Part shown: positions 56,525 to 64,000 of the stretch, piece by piece
How the letters are laid out: every line of letters starts with the position of its first letter
Position numbering within the stretch: the stretch's first letter is position 1
Assembly: GCF_001431295.2 (NCBI RefSeq)
Contig: NZ_LKAJ02000001.1
Coordinates: 1,240,001-1,304,000, forward strand
Direction: 5' to 3'
DNA from: Candidatus Berkiella aquae
Lineage (GTDB): Bacteria > Pseudomonadota > Gammaproteobacteria > Berkiellales > Berkiellaceae
DNA: 64,000 bases
Made by a program: the position numbers and the translations under genes
Notes under the pieces: model-generated
What the model saw: the letters and a program-made list of their open reading frames with translations, nothing else
The model's database searches: none
What the model was told of the DNA's origin: nothing

Positions 56525-56991
56525 AAATAGTTGTCTTAATGATTCTACTGTTACCCAAAATAGGAGGGGCTACGTGTCTTGGACTAGGTTGTAATTGTAC
56601 GATTGGTGCTTCAGGCGTTAGCTTTGGTAGCTATAACCCGCTTTCTGCTTCGCCCAATAATTCGACAGGAAGTATGTCAGTGACTTGTAGTGCACTGGTT
56701 TTGGGTTTGCTGGTGGGATATGAGATGCAGCTTTCTACGGGTAGTGGCAGCTATGCAACACGAAAAATGCAAAGTGGTGCAAATCAATTAAATTATAACT
56801 TATATACAGATGCTGCTAGAACGCTCATTTGGGGGGATGGTTCAGGGGGAACACAGACTGTTTCAGATAGTTATTTACTGATGATAAGCCCAACTGTCAC
56901 CAACTATACTGTCTATGGAAGAATTCCTGCATTACAAAATGTAATGACGGGGAGTTACAGCGATAGCATTATTGCATCCGTTATTTTTTAG
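56503..56991 (+). CDS. Spore-coat-U-domain pilin subunit (2)
   Basis: The second SCPU subunit, 162 residues, overlaps the usher end by 22 bases. The signal peptide (LKIVVLMILLLPKIGGA) is followed by a Cys-rich start (TCLGLGCNCTIGASGVSFGS). The SCPU body has YNPLSASPNNSTGSMSVTC and ends TVYGRIPALQNVMTGSYSDS. It lies where tip subunits lie in Csu operons but has only one domain, so it cannot be called a CsuE-type adhesin with confidence. Confidence 0.85.
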   Translation: MQYGSALKIVVLMILLLPKIGGATCLGLGCNCTIGASGVSFGSYNPLSASPNNSTGSMSVTCSALVLGLLVGYEMQLSTGSGSYATRKMQSGANQLNYNLYTDAARTLIWGDGSGGTQTVSDSYLLMISPTVTNYTVYGRIPALQNVMTGSYSDSIIASVIF

Positions 56992-57097
56992 CAAACAGTT
57001 CGAATAATTTTGCGTTTCTCAGCAATTGTCTTATACGGCTGCTAGTAAAGCTATGTTAGAATCAGGTAATTTTACCACAAAATAGTTGGATAGCTTT

Positions 57098-58264
57098 ATG
57101 ATTCTACGTAACTTAATTGGCCATACCATTTCACAAATCATCATGCCGTCACAAATTATTCATGCTTCTATACGGCCCCCTCATTCGCATGCCAATAAGA
57201 AGAAAACCGTTGGTGATCTGAGGATATATCAATATCCTGATAAAAATTTTAATATCAATGCTGATACGAAAATCATTATCCATGCCTTTGGTAATGGGGA
57301 TTGCGCTGAAATTCATGATTCTGAATTACAAGAATTAACGAATAAGTATGCCAATAAAAATGTGGTTGTTGTTGGTATGAATTTTAGAAACGTGAGCAAT
57401 AGTCGCGGTAAACCTTCCTCAGAAAAGGATTGGATTGAAGATGTGGTTTCGATTGTTGATCATTATCGTGGCAAAGGTGCACCTTTAAAAAATATCCTTT
57501 TGAAGGGACATTCTTTAGGGGGGGCTATCATGACGATGGCTGCAGCAAAAATATTCGCTGATGAACTCGCCAAATTAAAACAAACAACCCCTAATCCAAG
57601 TAAAGAAGCAATCAATAATTGCGCACCTCGTTTATTTAATAATCGTTCTTTTTCAACCCTTGCAGACGAAGTGATGATCAGCATTTTGGGGAAAACAGGG
57701 ACGGGGGCAATAGCTGCCGTGTTTGTGGGATTAATGAGTTTAGCTTTTTTGACTATTGCTAATGCGGCCTTATTGGGGGTTGGATTATTTACCGTTAATT
57801 GGATTTTCCCGTCACTAGCTGAGTTTATTATGCGCCCTGCTTTGGATCTGACTTTATGGTTAACCTTTGGCAGAATGGATGCTTTAAGTGCTTATAAATC
57901 GCTTCCCGAAGAAGTGAAAGATTGTGTGATTGCTAAAGATGATCTGGTTATTCGAGAAAGAGCAACCATTCATTATCGATTGAAAAATCATCGGTCCCAA
58001 CAAAAGCAGTTATTAAGAAAAGGGATACAAGAAGCTCGCGATGATGCAGAAAAAACCCCATTGAAAAAACGCCTTCGTGATATTAAAGATTCTAAATTAT
58101 GTTTTGAAGTAAACGGTGGGCTATCCATTGGCGCACATAACCATCCTTTAGAAATGTTGCATACCTATCATAAATTGCGAGGTGGTGCGCATTCTCAGCG
58201 ACGCCAAATTTCAGGCGCACAAGTGATGGAAAATAAGTGTAAAAGATTACTTAAAATATCGTAA
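57098..58264 (+). CDS. Alpha/beta-hydrolase (lipase-like) protein with central hydrophobic segment, effector-like
   Basis: A protein of 388 residues. The start ATG 57098 is preferred to a TTG at 57086. An alpha/beta-hydrolase core is visible: oxyanion-type strand TKIIIHAFGNGDCAEIHD, strand NVVVVGMNFRNVS, and nucleophile Ser139 in LLKGHSLGGAIMTMAAAKIF. A late SIGAHNHPLEMLHTYHKL may supply the His. About residues 203-245 form a long hydrophobic stretch (AAVFVGLMSLAFLTIANAAL), possibly a hairpin that inserts into membranes. Lipases with GHSLGG occur among Legionella effectors (SidB/SdbA group), a plausible but unproven relation. Its stop is directly followed by the convergent gene. Confidence 0.7.
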   Translation: MILRNLIGHTISQIIMPSQIIHASIRPPHSHANKKKTVGDLRIYQYPDKNFNINADTKIIIHAFGNGDCAEIHDSELQELTNKYANKNVVVVGMNFRNVSNSRGKPSSEKDWIEDVVSIVDHYRGKGAPLKNILLKGHSLGGAIMTMAAAKIFADELAKLKQTTPNPSKEAINNCAPRLFNNRSFSTLADEVMISILGKTGTGAIAAVFVGLMSLAFLTIANAALLGVGLFTVNWIFPSLAEFIMRPALDLTLWLTFGRMDALSAYKSLPEEVKDCVIAKDDLVIRERATIHYRLKNHRSQQKQLLRKGIQEARDDAEKTPLKKRLRDIKDSKLCFEVNGGLSIGAHNHPLEMLHTYHKLRGGAHSQRRQISGAQVMENKCKRLLKIS

Positions 58265-60061
58265 TTAACGTAAGCGATGGCGTCTTTGAGTTGTCTTTAC
58301 CTCGGTCAATTTTTCAAGATCGCATTTTTCTTGAGAAGTTTCTTTATGTTGGCGATACATAGGATTTAATTGTTCGCCATAATAAGAATCGATGACAGAA
58401 AAGCCTAAGCACTTCATGACGTCTTCGTTGTGCACACGTTCTCTTTGTTGCTCATACAAATCATTATACAAACTGATCACGATGCCGTGCCCTGAAAATG
58501 AAGCAAGTTCTTTAGGGATTTCGGGATTAACAACCAAGTTACCTTGGATTTGTTGCCAAACATCTAAGAATGAAAAACCGTTGGCGCCTTTTCGTTGCGC
58601 ATTTCGAATAAGTGAATTGGGTCCCGGAGCAAAGGGGAGTTGTAGTATACGGGCAAGAGCGGGATCTAAATCTAAAACGGCATTAAAAGCTTCTCGAGAA
58701 GTCGCTGCTGCCCACAAGAAACGTGCATTCATTACATACACATAGGCTAAGTAAAGATCTTCACCTAGAAGCCAATCCATCTTATCTTTTAAGGGCTTGC
58801 GTGTTGCCACGTCAGGACTGTCATAACATTGCTTAAGATCTTGATAATATTGCCAGCTAGGAAAAAATATATGAGCCGTTTCCTTCATTTTTTCTTTTAG
58901 TAACGGATCGGCTTGAATCATTTTGGCAATTTGATATTCCAGTAAATTTTCTTTTTCAAAGGATGGCAGTGCCCATGGATTATGGGGTGAGCGTTTCATT
59001 TCGGTTTTCAGTGCTATATGCGCCTCAAATAGGGGATGATCATGATCAATTGGCTTATTCTGATTATCAATACCCATACATAATAACATCAACTGTAACA
59101 AACTAGATTGATAATACGAATGCTGTTCAGATTCAGCTGGCAAATACCGATATTTAAAACCTATCTCATAACCTAATCGTGAATCTGTCGTGTAAAAAAG
59201 ATTCGTATGCGTTGGTAAACTAAAGTATGCCTTTTGCGACGGCGATAATCGATAGAAGCGGTAATGCTGCTTGGATGTGGGAAAATAAGGGCCTAAATCT
59301 GTTTGGAAAGAGGGGCTACTGCTGTAGAGTGGGCTACTCACAAATTGCCTAGCAATACTTTCAGAAGTGTCTTTGATTGATTCAACATATTCACCGAAAG
59401 TACGTTGCCAAGAAGAGTGAGTTGAAGGTGCCTCATTAACGACAGTTGCGTTTTCACGAACCATCGTACTCTCAGGAACAATGCCTAAAGCAATATCCCA
59501 GTTACCATTATCGATATCTTCTTGAGAATTAACTTCTGTCAATTGATTATAATCTTGTTGGTCTGGATCATAGGCAATCGCTTTGCCTTCATGCCAAAAA
59601 AGAGGCAGCGTTGTAAAAGCACTGTCAACATGTTTAAACCCCATGTCAACGGGTAAAGTACTAGCATCAGTAAAATTAAATGGGACCATTTGTGTGCGAG
59701 CATAGTTTTCGATTGGATTGTACGTATTGTTATAGGCATTACCATTTTTATCATACACATGCCCACTGATAATTCCCTCTTTTAACATAGCTTTTTGGTA
59801 TTCACCAAATGGCGTATCTATTGCCCGTTTCATTGCAAGTTCCCATTCTTTTGTCCATAAAAAAGTTTGGGCTAACCATTGTCGCTTATTATACCAATGA
59901 GCATCTTTGTCAAGATCGAGATCTTTATGGTTTTCTAATGACGTGGAGCGTAATTGCTGCAAAATAGCTAAATTAATATATGGTATATTATGGCAACTGT
60001 TATCAGTTTGCTGTGCAAAAGAGTACGCGGCAGGTTTGTGTGAAGGTCCTTCGCTTGACAT
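58265..60061 (-). CDS. Hypothetical protein, about 598 residues
   Basis: I do not recognise this protein. ATG 60061 (MSSEGPSHKPAAY) is taken as start; a TTG 45 bases upstream is possible. There is no signal peptide or membrane segment. It looks globular and rich in aromatic residues, with mixed alpha and beta character in the N-terminal half (VPFNFTDASTLPVDMGFKHV; LPLFWHEGKAIAYDPDQQDY) and long helices later (LLQLMLLCMGIDNQNKP; DLYLAYVYVMNARFLWAAAT). It ends in an Arg-rich tail (TTQRRHRLR). The stop abuts the convergent lipase-like gene with no gap. Size and lack of known domains fit the other putative effectors of the window; nothing more can be said. Confidence 0.6.
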   Translation of the reverse strand: MSSEGPSHKPAAYSFAQQTDNSCHNIPYINLAILQQLRSTSLENHKDLDLDKDAHWYNKRQWLAQTFLWTKEWELAMKRAIDTPFGEYQKAMLKEGIISGHVYDKNGNAYNNTYNPIENYARTQMVPFNFTDASTLPVDMGFKHVDSAFTTLPLFWHEGKAIAYDPDQQDYNQLTEVNSQEDIDNGNWDIALGIVPESTMVRENATVVNEAPSTHSSWQRTFGEYVESIKDTSESIARQFVSSPLYSSSPSFQTDLGPYFPTSKQHYRFYRLSPSQKAYFSLPTHTNLFYTTDSRLGYEIGFKYRYLPAESEQHSYYQSSLLQLMLLCMGIDNQNKPIDHDHPLFEAHIALKTEMKRSPHNPWALPSFEKENLLEYQIAKMIQADPLLKEKMKETAHIFFPSWQYYQDLKQCYDSPDVATRKPLKDKMDWLLGEDLYLAYVYVMNARFLWAAATSREAFNAVLDLDPALARILQLPFAPGPNSLIRNAQRKGANGFSFLDVWQQIQGNLVVNPEIPKELASFSGHGIVISLYNDLYEQQRERVHNEDVMKCLGFSVIDSYYGEQLNPMYRQHKETSQEKCDLEKLTEVKTTQRRHRLR

Positions 60062-60186
60062 ACAATATATTACCCATGAACTGGTTATTCTATGTATGTG
60101 TGACAAATTTAATAAAAATAAGTTGCAGAGTATCGTGTAATTACAAATATCTACAAAGAAAAAATCGCATATTCACAGATGCAACA

Positions 60187-61011
60187 CTAGAAAATAGAAG
60201 TCAATTGATATCCTTCTTGGTAGCTTGGAAATTGTAATGGATAGCCTAATCCGAGTAATCGTTGATTAGAACAACGCTTATTACTATTTTGTAAACGAGA
60301 GGGGATGTCAGAACCCATGATGGGAGTCGGAGCATTGAATTGTTTAGCTAGCCAGAGCAGCATGTCATTATAAAGGGTTGGGGTGCTATCAACCCCTAAG
60401 ATGAGAGAAGGACAGGCAGGATGGTTCGCTAGATAATATAAAGATCCCACACAATCGTTAACATGAATCCGATTGGTATAACAAGGAATGGGTGTTAATG
60501 TAGCATGGCCTTGGCAAATTTTATCTAAAAGCTGTGTACGATGAGGTCCATAGATCCCGGCAAAGCGAACAATCACATGATCAAGTCCACTCTCTTGTAC
60601 CTTTTGTTCACCTTCTAATAAACATTGCCCACTAAAATGCAGTGGTTTCGTGATGGTATTCTCATCAACCCACTCTCCTTGATTTTGACCATAAACAGCA
60701 GTACTTGAGATATAGAGCATGCGAGTGCCAGGATGGGTAGGAACTTGTTTCAGTAAATGCGAAACCCCTGCTACATAAGCATGCTGATAAGCCTCGTTGC
60801 TCGCATTATCAGCAGAGACTAAATAAAATATGCGATCAAAGGGGGCGAGATCTCTTAAAGAGATTTTTGTTACATCACCCAGTAGATTATGAATGCCTGG
60901 GAGATTGACAGAGTGGCGTTGTAAGGCATAAACCGAGGCACCGCTTTGTAAATACTGAGTAGCCAGCATTTTCCCTACATAACCACAACCGACAATTAAA
61001 ATACGTTGCAT
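60187..61011 (-). CDS. YeeZ-like NAD-dependent epimerase/dehydratase-family protein
   Basis: A Rossmann-fold protein of 274 residues. The start ATG 61011 (MQRILIVGCGYVGKML) has AGGAAG six bases upstream. The dinucleotide loop is GCGYVG (residues 8-13). SSTAVYGQNQGEWVDE carries the Ser and Tyr-containing segment of extended SDR enzymes, followed by GQCLLEGEQ where the usual Tyr-x3-Lys would lie, so classical catalysis is doubtful, as in the YeeZ group. Sugar-nucleotide substrates are unproven. It is the last gene of a minus-strand run, separated from DUF1841 by a palindromic repeat. Confidence 0.82.
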   Translation of the reverse strand: MQRILIVGCGYVGKMLATQYLQSGASVYALQRHSVNLPGIHNLLGDVTKISLRDLAPFDRIFYLVSADNASNEAYQHAYVAGVSHLLKQVPTHPGTRMLYISSTAVYGQNQGEWVDENTITKPLHFSGQCLLEGEQKVQESGLDHVIVRFAGIYGPHRTQLLDKICQGHATLTPIPCYTNRIHVNDCVGSLYYLANHPACPSLILGVDSTPTLYNDMLLWLAKQFNAPTPIMGSDIPSRLQNSNKRCSNQRLLGLGYPLQFPSYQEGYQLTSIF

Positions 61012-61035
61012 GTTTCTTCCTATTCTCATTTTTAA

Positions 61036-61083
61036 CCTCTCCCTTAGGGAGAGGTCGACACACGAAGTGTGACGGGTGAGGGG
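61036..61083. repeat. REP-like palindromic element
   Basis: CCTCTCCCT / AGGGAGAGG (61036-61044, 61046-61054) is followed by CACAC-GAA-GTGTG (61059-61071) and GGGTGAGGGG. This pattern is like short dispersed repeats common in gammaproteobacterial intergenic regions. It fills the gap between DUF1841 and the YeeZ-like gene and could shape mRNA ends. Confidence 0.65.
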
Positions 61084-61105
61084 AGCAATAATTAGAGGGC
61101 AATAC

Positions 61106-61531
61106 CTACAACAACCGCCGAATCGCTTTTAAATAGAGTTGTTCATTGGCCGCTTCATCTCTTTCGAAACTGTATTTCAACACATTTGCTAAGCAGGCCA
61201 TGATTTTATGCTCAGTTTCTGTTCTATCACCAATCTTTTTCAATAGTTGCTGATAAAGCTTACGAATACCACCAGGACGATTCGCAGAGATTTGTTCTAA
61301 CACCGTCACATGTAAAGCGAGATGGAAGAAAGGATTATGATCCAGTTGAAATTTTTCATCTTGCAATGAATGGAAATTCTTAGGATCATCAAAAATAGGG
61401 TGATATTCGGGGTGTCGTTGAATGACATCAACGATCATCGCTTCCAAGGGAGATAAGGGTAATTTTTCTTGCTCTTTTTGCCAAGCATCAAAATACACTT
61501 TTCTTAAACTACTGGGATCATTATTTTCCAT
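61106..61531 (-). CDS. DUF1841 family protein
   Basis: A 141-residue cytosolic protein of the DUF1841 family, common beside nth or metG in gammaproteobacteria. Family features are LRKVYFDAWQKEQEKLPLSP, HPEYHPIFDDPKNF and DHNPFFHLALHVTVLEQISA. It starts two bases after the nth stop, so it is cotranscribed. No biochemical function is known. Confidence 0.88.
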   Translation of the reverse strand: MENNDPSSLRKVYFDAWQKEQEKLPLSPLEAMIVDVIQRHPEYHPIFDDPKNFHSLQDEKFQLDHNPFFHLALHVTVLEQISANRPGGIRKLYQQLLKKIGDRTETEHKIMACLANVLKYSFERDEAANEQLYLKAIRRLL

Positions 61532-61533
61532 GG

Positions 61534-62166
61534 TTATAAATTCTTTTCTGGGTATTCACATAAATCATTAATAAGACATTCGCCACATTTAGGTTTTCGA
61601 GCGACACAAATATAGCGGCCATGCAGAATCAACCAATGATGGGCATGTTGATGATAAGCAAGTGGAATTGTTTTAAGGAGTTGTTTCTCTACTTCAAGAG
61701 GCGTTTTCCCCTTTGCTAATCCAATACGATTGGCTACGCGAAAAATATGCGTATCGATAGCAATCGTATGATGACCAAAAGCGGTATTTAAAATCACATT
61801 GGCGGTTTTTCGGCCAACCCCAGGCAATGCTTCAAGAGCTTCTCGTGTTTGCGGTATTTTTGAATGATGTTTATCAATTAAGATCTGGCAAGTTTTAATA
61901 ATATTTTGCGCCTTGGCATTGTAAAGCCCAATGGTTTTAATATATTTTTTTAAGCCTTCTTCACCTAGTTTAAGTATTTTCTCGGGGGTATTGGCTTTGG
62001 CGAATAGAGGGCCAGTTGCTTTATTGACACTCACATCGGTTGCCTGGGCTGATAAAATAACCGCAATCAGTAACTCAAAATCACTTTGATAATTAAGTTC
62101 TGTTGTTGGGGTTGGGTCAACCTTTGCAAAGCGTTTAAAAATAGCTTCACATTTTTGCTTATTCAC
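61534..62166 (-). CDS. nth: Endonuclease III
   Basis: DNA glycosylase/AP lyase that removes oxidised pyrimidines. The helix-hairpin-helix [20 protein letters not shown] includes the catalytic Lys; the later Asp lies in [18 protein letters not shown]. The C-terminal [4Fe-4S] motif C-x6-C-x2-C-x5-C begins at [11 protein letters not shown]. The 210 residues match E. coli Nth (211). The start overlaps the upstream ferredoxin gene by four bases (ATGA-type coupling). Confidence 0.95.
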   Translation of the reverse strand: MNKQKCEAIFKRFAKVDPTPTTELNYQSDFELLIAVILSAQATDVSVNKATGPLFAKANTPEKILKLGEEGLKKYIKTIGLYNAKAQNIIKTCQILIDKHHSKIPQTREALEALPGVGRKTANVILNTAFGHHTIAIDTHIFRVANRIGLAKGKTPLEVEKQLLKTIPLAYHQHAHHWLILHGRYICVARKPKCGECLINDLCEYPEKNL

Positions 62167-62552
62167 CAGGAAAACTCCTGCTTTTTGGCTTTAGCGCGTG
62201 CAAGCGTCGCTGCTAATATATCTTTAGCTTGGTTTGATGCTTGTAAATCTGCAGCTCTCTTTTGTGCCTCTTGTTGTTCAAGCCGAGTTTTTCTGACTTG
62301 ATGTTGTTTTTTTGCTGCTTTAGCTTGATTGAGACGATCTTCTGCGCTCATCTCAAGCGTTTCTAAACGGATACATTGCACAGGGCAAGGCGGCAAACAT
62401 AAATTGCAGCCAATACAATAGTCACTTAGCACGGTATGTAATTGTTGTGTTGCCCCAACGATAGCATCGACGGGGCAAACCGCTAAACATTTTGTGCAAC
62501 CAATACACGTTGCTTCATCAATGACGGCAATGTGGTAGGTTTTGTCAGACAT
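62163..62552 (-). CDS. RnfB-like 2[4Fe-4S] ferredoxin
   Basis: A 129-residue soluble ferredoxin. Two four-cysteine motifs [12 protein letters not shown] and [12 protein letters not shown] each bind a [4Fe-4S] cluster. The wording matches the ferredoxin part of RnfB/RsxB but without its membrane anchor and N-terminal CxxC domain. The C-terminal 50 residues are a basic helix. In E. coli nth closes the rsx operon; here only this RnfB-like remnant accompanies nth. Its ATG overlaps the metG stop (TAATG). Confidence 0.88.
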   Translation of the reverse strand: MSDKTYHIAVIDEATCIGCTKCLAVCPVDAIVGATQQLHTVLSDYCIGCNLCLPPCPVQCIRLETLEMSAEDRLNQAKAAKKQHQVRKTRLEQQEAQKRAADLQASNQAKDILAATLARAKAKKQEFSW

Positions 62553-64000
62553 TACTTAACTCGCATGCCAGGTTGTGCACCGGTATGGGGTTCTAAAATC
62601 CATAAATCTTTGCCACCAGGACCTGCAGCTAAAACCATGCCTTGCGAGAGGCCAAAGCGCATTTGTCTTGGCGCTAAATTAGCGACCATGACCGTTAGCT
62701 TGCCGATGAGATCTTCGGGTTGATAGGCTGATTTAATGCCAGCAAAGACTTGGCGATTTTCTGTGCCAATATCTAAGGTGAGTTTTAATAATTTTTCAGC
62801 GCCTTCAACGTGTTCGGCATGCGCAATTTTAGCGATTCGTAAATCAATTTTTGCAAAATCATCATAAGTAATTTCAGCAGCGATAGGATCAAGATTGCTT
62901 GCTTTGCTATCAGTTGCTGCCAGATCGGCTGGCTGGGTAGGTTCTGTTGAGCTCATGCTTACTTTTCCTTTCTCTAACATCTGGTCAATCTGTTTTGGAT
63001 CGATACGTTGAATTAATGGTTGATAGGGGTTAATTGTGTGTGCCAGTAAAGGGGTTTTTCGATCGTCCCATGTGAGGGGGGCAATATTGAAGAAAGACTC
63101 TACATTCGCAACTAATTGCGGTAAAACCGGTTTTAAGTAAAGACTTAATAAGCGAAAGCAATTTAACCCCATAGTACAAACTGGTTGTACTTTGGCAAGC
63201 GTCTCTTGGTTTTTAGCTAATTCCCAAGGTTTTTGGCTATCAACATATTGATTTGCTAAATCGGCTAATCCCATGATTTCACGAATGGCGCGATGATAGT
63301 GTCTTGCAAGGAAGGCTTCTTGAATACTTTCTCCTGCTTCACTAAAACGTTGGAATAAGGTATTGTCGTCCAAGGTATTCGCTAATTTTCCATCAAAATG
63401 TTTGCTAATGAACCCAGCGCAGCGACTTGCAATATTGACAAATTTACCGACTAAATCAGAATTTACCCGTTGGGTGAAATCGTTTAAATTTAAATCGATA
63501 TCATCAATGCCATCGCCAAGTTTTGCGGCAAAATAATAACGTAAATATTCAGGATGCAGATGATCAAGATAACTTCTTGCGGTAATAAAGGTACCACGAG
63601 ATTTTGACATTTTTTGGCCATTAATCGTTAAAAAGCCATGCGCAAAAATAGCCGTTGGGGTTCTAAAATCGCTACCGGCAAGCATCGCAGGCCAAAAAAG
63701 CGCATGAAAATACACAATATCTTTGCCGATAAAATGATATAAATCATGAGGACTATTTTTTGCCCAAAAATCATCGAATTTAACGTTAGGTTGCTTTTCG
63801 CACCAGTTTTTAAAACTAGCCATGTAGCCAATGGGGGCATCCATCCACACATAAAAATATTTATTGGTGGTTTCAGGAATGGGAAAACCAAAATAGGGTC
63901 CATCACGTGAGATATCCCATTGTCTTAAACCTGCTTCAAACCATTCTTGCAGCTTATTGGCAATTTGGGGTTGAAAATGTTCTTGTTGGGTCCACTGCTG
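62552..64000 (-). CDS. metG: Methionyl-tRNA synthetase, partial (N-terminus beyond window)
   Basis: Charges tRNA-Met. The frame runs through the right edge; 482 codons plus stop are visible, beginning inside the catalytic domain. An ATG at 63850 is internal, not the start, because the frame continues upstream with typical MetRS sequence ([18 protein letters not shown]). [10 protein letters not shown], the ATP-binding signature, lies near 63600. The anticodon-binding helical domain follows, then a C-terminal tRNA-binding (EMAP II/OB) domain, [20 protein letters not shown] to [14 protein letters not shown], as in the long dimeric form. It heads the metG - ferredoxin - nth - DUF1841 run. Confidence 0.95.
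   Translation of the reverse strand, partial: QQWTQQEHFQPQIANKLQEWFEAGLRQWDISRDGPYFGFPIPETTNKYFYVWMDAPIGYMASFKNWCEKQPNVKFDDFWAKNSPHDLYHFIGKDIVYFHALFWPAMLAGSDFRTPTAIFAHGFLTINGQKMSKSRGTFITARSYLDHLHPEYLRYYFAAKLGDGIDDIDLNLNDFTQRVNSDLVGKFVNIASRCAGFISKHFDGKLANTLDDNTLFQRFSEAGESIQEAFLARHYHRAIREIMGLADLANQYVDSQKPWELAKNQETLAKVQPVCTMGLNCFRLLSLYLKPVLPQLVANVESFFNIAPLTWDDRKTPLLAHTINPYQPLIQRIDPKQIDQMLEKGKVSMSSTEPTQPADLAATDSKASNLDPIAAEITYDDFAKIDLRIAKIAHAEHVEGAEKLLKLTLDIGTENRQVFAGIKSAYQPEDLIGKLTVMVANLAPRQMRFGLSQGMVLAAGPGGKDLWILEPHTGAQPGMRVK

Noticed and set aside
63850-64000. metG start at ATG 63850
   Set aside because: The frame stays open to the window edge with typical methionyl-tRNA synthetase sequence, so this ATG is internal.

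Overview
The window is from an AT-rich gammaproteobacterium. Housekeeping genes support this: tamA/tamB, ubiC, pabB, class I nrdAB, iron-type sodB, grxD, fadH, rnt, pyrC, nth beside an RnfB-like ferredoxin, and metG. Between them lie many large, unfamiliar, mostly soluble proteins that look built to act inside eukaryotic cells. They include a caspase-fold peptidase, a kinase with nuclear-localisation-like signals, an OTU-like cysteine protease, a Ulp1/YopJ-like cysteine enzyme, ankyrin repeats and pentapeptide repeats. This mix resembles Legionellales-type intracellular bacteria. The several nuclear-localisation-like motifs recall the intranuclear Berkiella group, but that placement is inference. 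No tRNA, rRNA, insertion sequence, prophage or CRISPR array was seen, and no secretion-system gene is present.

Layout. 1-1215: left-edge fragment of a caspase-like (CHAT-type) protein. 1417-8870 (minus): tamB, tamA, and an ABC transporter of the nitrate/taurine family (ATPase plus double permease) without a binding protein. 9082-13447 (plus): ubiC, pabB, a fused RimB-RimK protein and a small MscS channel. 13627-18752: a protein with a nuclear-localisation-like signal, yjdM (minus), a kinase-like protein and an OTU-like protein. 18785-22730 (minus): nrdA-nrdB. 23147-25889: a TetR regulator and an S9 peptidase, divergent. 25896-36175: four large putative effectors. 36213-37734: sodB, grxD and a small microcin-like precursor. 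37797-40559: ankyrin protein. 40845-47732: peroxiredoxin, a 123-bp tandem hairpin repeat, fadH, rnt, pyrC, a MotY/OmpA-like protein, and an NmrA/MarR divergent pair. 47864-52853: two tandem paralogous putative cysteine enzymes. 52952-56991: a compact archaic chaperone-usher pilus operon. 57098-60061: a lipase-like protein and an orphan protein, convergent. 60187-64000 (minus): a YeeZ-like protein, DUF1841, nth, a ferredoxin and metG (cut by the right edge).

The most novel signal is a set of four large proteins (25896-29336, 30917-32695, 47864-50326, 50358-52853). All end in a related helical motif of about 35 residues. Three of them also carry a candidate His-Asp/Asn-Gln-Cys constellation in the order used by clan CE (Ulp1/YopJ) enzymes. 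This looks like a family of modular host-directed proteins with a shared C-terminal module and variable N-terminal activities. Several families of palindromic repeats (3883-3950; 12503-12547 with 37741-37779; 41448-41700; 61036-61083) are scattered between the genes, and one sits directly at the start of tamB.
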